DNA of 64,000 bases, from positions 1 through 64,000 of the forward strand of contig JAFWIE010000008.1 in assembly GCA_017533825.1 (NCBI GenBank), written 5' to 3'. The translations under genes were made by a program, and so were the position numbers. This document shows positions 59,101-64,000 of this stretch, in pieces (positions within the stretch are counted from its first letter, which is position 1; each line of letters begins with the position of its first letter). This DNA comes from Atopobiaceae bacterium. Lineage in GTDB: Bacteria > Actinomycetota > Coriobacteriia > Coriobacteriales > Atopobiaceae. The notes under the pieces are model-generated. The model saw only the letters and a program-made list of their open reading frames with translations. It was not told where the DNA came from and searched no databases.

Positions 59101-62100
59101 AAGAGCATAACGCTTGGAAATCAGGACGGATACGGGAGATTCGTTCCCAGCTATTCAAGCGGCGATCTTGAGGCGACGAGTACTTTCAATTTGGACTCTG
59201 AGCATGATTTCACTCGAAATACAATGCTTGTCGCGGAGGATTTGGCGGGCAACAAGTCTGTATGGTCGATTGATAGCACAAAGACCGCTCAATACGATGA
59301 CGATTCGCACGGACAAACTGCCAGCGAAAGTGCCACCGCTGTCCGAATCAAGGTAGATGGCAACACCTATACCGTTGAGAGTCCATTGAAGCTGGTCGAA
59401 GATCACAAAGCCCCTGTGCTGGATTTGGACGGCGTGGTAGCTGGTCAGTTTTATGGTGAAGATGACGGCGACGTAATCGTTACCCTCGAGATTGAGGAAG
59501 AGAACTTTGGGTATTTGCAGCAGTTTGCTGCCAATACTAAAGTGCTCTCGTTCTATAAGCGTACCGCAGGCGGTAGTTGGGCTGAAGACAAAAGCATGGC
59601 GCTTTCGGTAGAAAAGGCTGCTAACGAACCGAGCGGGTCCAACAAATACAGGATTGTATCCGCGCCGCTGTCTGACGGTCACTATAAAGTGGAGGCTAGT
59701 CTCACGGATCTGGCGGGCAATGGGTCCGAGACCGTTTCTGTTGATGAGTTCACGGTGGATACCGTAGCTCCTACCATCGATGTTGAGTACAACTTGACGC
59801 CAAATCCGCAAATGCAAGACGGGAATTACTACCAAGTCGATGGTAACACGCCGCTGATTGCAACCGTTACTATCGTCGAAGAAAACTCCGATGCGACAAC
59901 CTTCGCGGCAGATTACCCAATCGTAATCAAGCAGGATAATAAAGTCATTGACAATAATGGCATCGTTGGTGCTTGGGAGCACGAAGGTAACGTGCATAAG
60001 TGCAAAGTGAGATTTGCTGAAGATGGCAACTATGAATTGCAAGTAACGGGTAAGGATCTTGCCGGTAATGATGCTGTTCTGCTTAAGGATAGCAGCATAA
60101 AAAAGTATCTCGAGGCTTTCAGCGTGGTCACAAGAGGGCCGTCTATAGAGATTAGCGATCCGTCGGTCAAGCCTACAGTCATAGAATCCGGAACCGATTA
60201 CTTTGGTGCAGTGCCTAAGTTCACTGTGACTATCATCGACAGATATCTTGACGAGGCCAATACTACGATAAACGGCAAAAAACTCTCTGAGATATTCAAA
60301 ATTGGACTTGATCAACCTCAGCGGCAACGGTTTACAGATCCAACAACTAAGATTGTTTATGATACAGAGTTTAAAATTGTAGACAGCAATAAGAAGAAAT
60401 ACACAATTGTGCTTACTTATCCGGATGGTGAGTACGAAGCACTCGAGGCCAAAGCGAGTAACCTGAGCGGTAGGACGGCAACAGTCACAAGAAACAAGAT
60501 TGTTGTGGATACCAAGGCCCCCGAGATGTCAGTCGTCTTTGGTGATACGCCAAGGCAAAGAACAGCGAACGGTAAAGAGTACTTCGCGGGCGGGAGAATG
60601 GCGAAAATTACTGTTGAAGAGCGTAATTGGAATCCCAAGCTCTTTAATGTCACCCCAGCCTTCGCCAATCATGCGGCGAGTGGTCAACAGCCCGTTGTAT
60701 CGGACTGGAGTGATAATGGCGACATTCACACCTGCACTGTCGGTTTTCCAGCAGACGGAGAGTATGAACTCACAGTTTCCGGAAAGGATAAGGCGGGCAA
60801 TGCAGCAAGGCTCAGGATCGGCGACAGACTAACGAGCAATACTGACTACAATTCGGGCGTTTTTGTCATTGATAGCGATTCCCCCCATATTGCGGCGGTA
60901 TACGATAGCGGCAGGGGACCAGCCCATCTTGGTGACCCTTTTGTCGTGCTTCCAGCCTCTACGGGTATGTATAACGGGAAGCCCTATTACTCGCATGGCG
61001 TTGAGATACCTGTGCGTGTGAAGGACAGGAATTTCAATGCTTCCGGCACGAAAGTGTTTCGTTATCGCAATGGGCGGGAAACAAGACAAGATGTCGTATG
61101 GAGCCTGAGCGGTTCTGGGCGTGATGGTGACGGCTATGAGGTATATGAGGCGAGTGTCTTGTATGCCGATGATGGAGATTATCGGACGCCGCGTGTCGGG
61201 CCCGCGCGAGATTACGCGAACAATGAATCAGAGAATAACGAGGAGAACGGCAATGCCCCACGCGATTTCGTCGTGGACCTCGTCGCGCCAAGTGTTTCTG
61301 TATCAATCGATCACAAGCCTTCAAATCGGGGTGCTGACACCAAGAGTAAAGGTGATCCCATTCAGTTCTTTAACGTGGCGACCAAGATGACGTTTACGTT
61401 GCATGACGATCACCTACTGGACAGCTACCGGCTCAACGATCCAGATGGGCAATACGTAATCTCGACCACGGAAGATGTCAGGGGAAAGACAGATGCCACA
61501 TTTGCTATAGAACTGAAAGACGGGGCGAATGCAAAGCATGATACGGAGTATGGTCGCAACATCGAACTGATTGTGAGTGACATCGCAGGTAACCAACGCA
61601 TTTGGACTATTGATCGCACTGGTAAGGTGATCGTTGACAAGAGCGTCTCGGAGAAAGCGAGCAATTCCCCGGCGAATGTGCCCATCGCACCTATCAATAA
61701 CGACAAAAACAACCCCGTCTTTCCCTTTGCGCTTATTCAAGACACAACTCCGCCGACTGTTAGGCTGAGTGGGGTCACAGCGGGCATGTACTACAACGGC
61801 TCGCAGACAATGAGAACTACCATTAACGAGTTCAATTTCGATTACTTGCAGCGATTCGACCCGAATCGTACCATCCTGACGATTACGAAATACGAACCGA
61901 ATTATCAGCGTGCAAAATCGTCATGGGTCGTGCCGGCAAGTCGGTTTGTCGGCAAGCGTCCTGTCTACACGTTTGACCAACCGTTCGCGCGTGACGGGCA
62001 CTACGAGGTTGCTGCGCTCTTTAGCGACTATGCAAAGAACCAGTCGAGAGCAGCGACCATTGGTGAGTTCACTATTGACACCGTTGCCCCGGTGATAGGA

Positions 62101-64000
62101 GTGACGTATAGCAACGACTCTTATGTGGACTATAACAAAGTGGATGGGTATCGTTACTTCAAGGCCGGCCAGAAAGCGACCATCACGGTGACCGAACACA
62201 ACTTCGATCCGTCGCTCGTGACTATCGACACCAATGGTGTTGTGAGGAAGAACGGCAGTAGAGTCAAATGGACGACGAAGGGCGACAAGCATACGGCAGT
62301 TGTCACGTTTGAAACCGATGGAGTCTACCATCTTGATATTCAGGCGACGGATCTGGCGGGCAATGAGGCGGTTCCCTATAGATATCCGTCAAAGAATGGC
62401 TTTGTTGTTGACCTCACCGCACCCCGAATTGATGTTGCGTATGTCCGTTCTTCGGATGAGAAGTCAGCTAGCGACCCGCAGCGCAGCATGCAAGAGGGTC
62501 AAATCGACGAGTACTGTGATCACGGACGCAAGGCTATCATCACCGTAACGGAACGCAATTGGGATTCGAGTCTGTTTAGCGTTGTTGCGGTCGGAAAGAA
62601 CGGTGAGACAGTTGTCACGAATCCCAAATACAACGCTACCGGCTGGAAGACTGCGGGGGACAAGCATACTTATATAGTCGACTGCTCACGGGATGCTACC
62701 TATAGCATCAAGGTTCAGGGCAGGGACAAAGCACATAACGTCGCATTGTCGGTAAAAGATGGCGAGACGGTCAAGGGCTATGAATCGCCGACGTTTGTGG
62801 TGGACACCACTCGTCCCGTCGTTGCCACGACGTACGAGAGCGTCGTCCATCAAGGTGTGCTTGACAACAAGCGGTACTTCGACCACCAGATACAGATCAC
62901 CACTACAATCAGGGATCGTCACTTGGATACTGATGAGGTATCTATCGTTGATGCGAATGGCAACAAGCTTTCTTACGCACAGGCAGATTGGACGGTTGAC
63001 GGTCCCACAAAAGATGGCGTCTATACCTATGTAACAACGTTTACCTATGAAGAAGGTGATCGTAAGTCACCCGAACTGCATGTGAAGGACTATGCAAAGA
63101 ATGAAAACGGTATTGCGCCAATCGATTTTGTGGTCGATATGACTCCTCCTACCATCGTGCGGGCAACCGTCGGTACCGCGCCTACCTCAACGGGTAACGG
63201 CAATGAGCAGGGCGACCCCATTCAATTCTTTAACACCGACACCTCGCTTGTACTTGATGTTTCGGACAAATATTACATTGACTACGTTGAACTCAATGAC
63301 CCTGAGGGCCAGTACGTCATCGACAGAGCTTCGAGCGCCATCACACGCGGGTCGGCGGACGGCTCAGTGAAGATTGACTTGGTGGACGGCACTCAAAGCG
63401 CAAACGATACTGAGTACGAGCGAGACGTCGCCTTTACCGTTGTGGACATTGCGGGTAATTGGACTCAGTGGACGATCGATCACAGTGGTAAGGTGAAAAA
63501 CACGATAACGGGAACGGGTGGTCGTGACGGTGCAAACACGCCCATCAACAACGCAGACGTCTATCCCTATGCCATGATTCAAGACACCACTGCACCGATT
63601 GTGAGGCTTGAGGGTCCAGCTCCAGGATCGTACTCGAATGGTACGCAGCACGTACGCGCCTTTGTTAACGAGTTCAACTTCGAGTATCTGCAGCGCTTCG
63701 ATTCCTCGCGTGTCCTCGTGACGGTGACGAAGTTCGAGGGCAATGCCGGACGAGCCATGTCGCAGTGGACCATACCCGTATCAAGCTTCTCGGGTACGCG
63801 TCCCGAGTATCTCTTTGATCAGCCGTTCGAAACGGATGGGCACTACTCTGTGGTTGCGGAATTCCTCGACTATGCGAACAATCCTTCCAATCGCGCGACT
63901 TTGGCTGAGTTTACTGTGGACAAAACTCCCCCCACTATCATGGTTTCGTGGAACACTCCTGCTGGAAACGCTCCTTACTATCGAGAGACGCGCGTGGCGA
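56197..64000 (+). CDS. Giant Ig-like repeat surface protein, 3' end outside window
   Basis: ATG 56197 has AGGAG 6 nt upstream, and the frame stays open to the window edge (2601 codons). N-terminus MSAYKPQHMKPMQ, then a hydrophobic signal (VILATSLVPVVPLAAYA), a Pro/Glu/Gln/Ser-rich linker to about residue 240, and many Ig-like domains of about 100-130 residues, each opening with a VDxTxPxI-type strand (VDTVAPTIDV, VDLTAPRIDV, VDTTRPVV, VDKTPPTI). LAGN recurs at strand ends. A 614-residue block repeats. It looks like an adhesin or stalk protein. GC content is lower than in neighbouring genes. Confidence 0.88.
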   Translation, partial: MSAYKPQHMKPMQSDSLVDQLREAGRKVLCSSMSVILATSLVPVVPLAAYATETANAQQDGPVDGDGQEPAPDPQPQTENQEEAPEEPAPEPQPAPEPQPASEERPSPEQSVPEQSAPESQPAPETDASQAANEEQASSSHKGTKTDEGPEESLSGSQNQQQGSQSSGGDQQSNNNQSQQPQSTSEQSKDDGEQTPQEKPADADKGEQLSPSKEDQPDTKNDQTVGQGENKDNNQSISRFQILRAPQAGVTKFDVVYGNETPLAGNYYSGRTISFTVEGSQLSADGASAQVTFIKDGAQDTKTASLTMQDDKATATITLDAPGFYGNLNATVTGVKYGDANETYTADVKSLDSFVIVDKTGPDIQSVELVKQDDTKVDLGKGAIVDATDAKRIVVTVSDDALNLDGNESFVRVFDASGEKKAEVPFVASDGVYAATLEGVTGRIALQIRALGYGADSPAGGIIGGTEVDGKIIANGDLVIDAVEPSLDSLVIGEKSLTSSTAENPVLVNGGTLAATVLDERLKEDVGDSYLVVQDKNGNDVTAKATFTFSTETRKHEASLDISSLNAGDYTVGVKAADYVHAANEVKHYLRIKKSQPTITSVKVGTDDVATGGKYAGKNLVVTMEDDYLDKANSTVKLNGTKIEGSWNGNVFTTNDIAEGSYTVAIEAKDTAGNNSTQSYTDVVIDGAAPRIRDIDLPGVRTYGDQPTDQQVIRLADDPKNSGAKRAIANVAVEDISFSKNCISIAVERGGESVNPTVTWDETNDGVHTATITFTEEGTYTVTVSGKDDLGNVVAEEVKSTFIVAAEPSIVVEPKNLPELSEGYTNYNAPITFDVTVTGAYIEESSLIVAGVAWGDIDTAPSEGITFANKSFENGQYKVTVTYNEGRHTTDLPVVQAKDYYLAAGGEGEQAVTGGNYESLTVDLHAPQVGLTVNPESYNGVDDGNGQGNIVFLKNGELTLAIFDSFGIKSITLGNQDGYGRFVPSYSSGDLEATSTFNLDSEHDFTRNTMLVAEDLAGNKSVWSIDSTKTAQYDDDSHGQTASESATAVRIKVDGNTYTVESPLKLVEDHKAPVLDLDGVVAGQFYGEDDGDVIVTLEIEEENFGYLQQFAANTKVLSFYKRTAGGSWAEDKSMALSVEKAANEPSGSNKYRIVSAPLSDGHYKVEASLTDLAGNGSETVSVDEFTVDTVAPTIDVEYNLTPNPQMQDGNYYQVDGNTPLIATVTIVEENSDATTFAADYPIVIKQDNKVIDNNGIVGAWEHEGNVHKCKVRFAEDGNYELQVTGKDLAGNDAVLLKDSSIKKYLEAFSVVTRGPSIEISDPSVKPTVIESGTDYFGAVPKFTVTIIDRYLDEANTTINGKKLSEIFKIGLDQPQRQRFTDPTTKIVYDTEFKIVDSNKKKYTIVLTYPDGEYEALEAKASNLSGRTATVTRNKIVVDTKAPEMSVVFGDTPRQRTANGKEYFAGGRMAKITVEERNWNPKLFNVTPAFANHAASGQQPVVSDWSDNGDIHTCTVGFPADGEYELTVSGKDKAGNAARLRIGDRLTSNTDYNSGVFVIDSDSPHIAAVYDSGRGPAHLGDPFVVLPASTGMYNGKPYYSHGVEIPVRVKDRNFNASGTKVFRYRNGRETRQDVVWSLSGSGRDGDGYEVYEASVLYADDGDYRTPRVGPARDYANNESENNEENGNAPRDFVVDLVAPSVSVSIDHKPSNRGADTKSKGDPIQFFNVATKMTFTLHDDHLLDSYRLNDPDGQYVISTTEDVRGKTDATFAIELKDGANAKHDTEYGRNIELIVSDIAGNQRIWTIDRTGKVIVDKSVSEKASNSPANVPIAPINNDKNNPVFPFALIQDTTPPTVRLSGVTAGMYYNGSQTMRTTINEFNFDYLQRFDPNRTILTITKYEPNYQRAKSSWVVPASRFVGKRPVYTFDQPFARDGHYEVAALFSDYAKNQSRAATIGEFTIDTVAPVIGVTYSNDSYVDYNKVDGYRYFKAGQKATITVTEHNFDPSLVTIDTNGVVRKNGSRVKWTTKGDKHTAVVTFETDGVYHLDIQATDLAGNEAVPYRYPSKNGFVVDLTAPRIDVAYVRSSDEKSASDPQRSMQEGQIDEYCDHGRKAIITVTERNWDSSLFSVVAVGKNGETVVTNPKYNATGWKTAGDKHTYIVDCSRDATYSIKVQGRDKAHNVALSVKDGETVKGYESPTFVVDTTRPVVATTYESVVHQGVLDNKRYFDHQIQITTTIRDRHLDTDEVSIVDANGNKLSYAQADWTVDGPTKDGVYTYVTTFTYEEGDRKSPELHVKDYAKNENGIAPIDFVVDMTPPTIVRATVGTAPTSTGNGNEQGDPIQFFNTDTSLVLDVSDKYYIDYVELNDPEGQYVIDRASSAITRGSADGSVKIDLVDGTQSANDTEYERDVAFTVVDIAGNWTQWTIDHSGKVKNTITGTGGRDGANTPINNADVYPYAMIQDTTAPIVRLEGPAPGSYSNGTQHVRAFVNEFNFEYLQRFDSSRVLVTVTKFEGNAGRAMSQWTIPVSSFSGTRPEYLFDQPFETDGHYSVVAEFLDYANNPSNRATLAEFTVDKTPPTIMVSWNTPAGNAPYYRETRVA

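Overview
The window comes from a high-GC bacterium whose genes use ATG, GTG and TTG starts behind AGGAGG-type ribosome binding sites. Gene content (PTS sucrose operon, Eis-like acetyltransferase, hydrophobic-W-repeat surface protein, Hanks-type kinase next to a giant Ig-like surface protein, class II aldolase, no oxidative metabolism) suggests a host-associated anaerobic actinobacterium, probably Coriobacteriia of the Olsenella/Atopobiaceae type. That placement is inference from gene style; there is no rRNA or other marker gene here.

1-24.3 kb, chromosomal housekeeping: a partial trmL, a HAD phosphatase coupled to a small HEYGH protein, a VapC/Phd-type toxin-antitoxin pair with its operator, and a complete sucrose system (scrB, scrK, scrA and the LacI-type scrR) with matching pseudo-palindromes before the structural genes. 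Then an L,D-transpeptidase, an Eis-like acetyltransferase, a zinc-ribbon XRE regulator, a MATE exporter, a GNAT enzyme, a DinG/XPD-like helicase with a Cas4-like nuclease domain, and a histidine acid phosphatase lipoprotein. Between 19.8 and 23.8 kb lies a strip of decayed genes (GH1 glucosidase, alpha/beta hydrolase, transporter tail, methyltransferase) around an intact Nudix hydrolase and an unusual ATC-hydrolase/ketopantoate-reductase fusion.

24.3-42.04 kb, an integrative element of about 17.7 kb inserted inside a TPP riboswitch. A 67-bp identical core of the riboswitch stands at both ends. The left copy keeps a promoter but has lost the 3' part of the aptamer and runs into a terminator. 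The right copy has a second promoter carried in by the element and a complete aptamer in front of thiXYZ. The element holds small helix-turn-helix proteins, iteron-like palindromes, a transposase split into two remnants that bracket an alpha-glucoside operon (GH13 glucosidase, LacI regulator, binding protein, two permeases, ATPase), a SAP-domain protein paired with a nuclease-like protein, a PcfJ-like protein, a zinc-ribbon protein, an excisionase-like protein and a tyrosine integrase. A 36-nt motif lies upstream of two of the helix-turn-helix genes.

42.0-51.6 kb, chromosome again: the thiXYZ-type pyrimidine transporter, a lipoprotein, an M18 aminopeptidase, a class II fructose-bisphosphate aldolase with a very strong terminator, an AT-rich BIME-like repeat, a secreted protein with nine hydrophobic-W repeats, and a small XRE regulator.

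51.9-64.0 kb, a signalling and surface-display cluster on one strand: a LytTR regulator, a PP2C phosphatase, a transmembrane Ser/Thr kinase, a small membrane protein and the first 2601 codons of a giant Ig-like repeat surface protein that runs off the window. The phosphatase tail and the small membrane protein share the short motif D-[LI]-P-T-[ML]-V, a plausible kinase target or phosphothreonine docking site.
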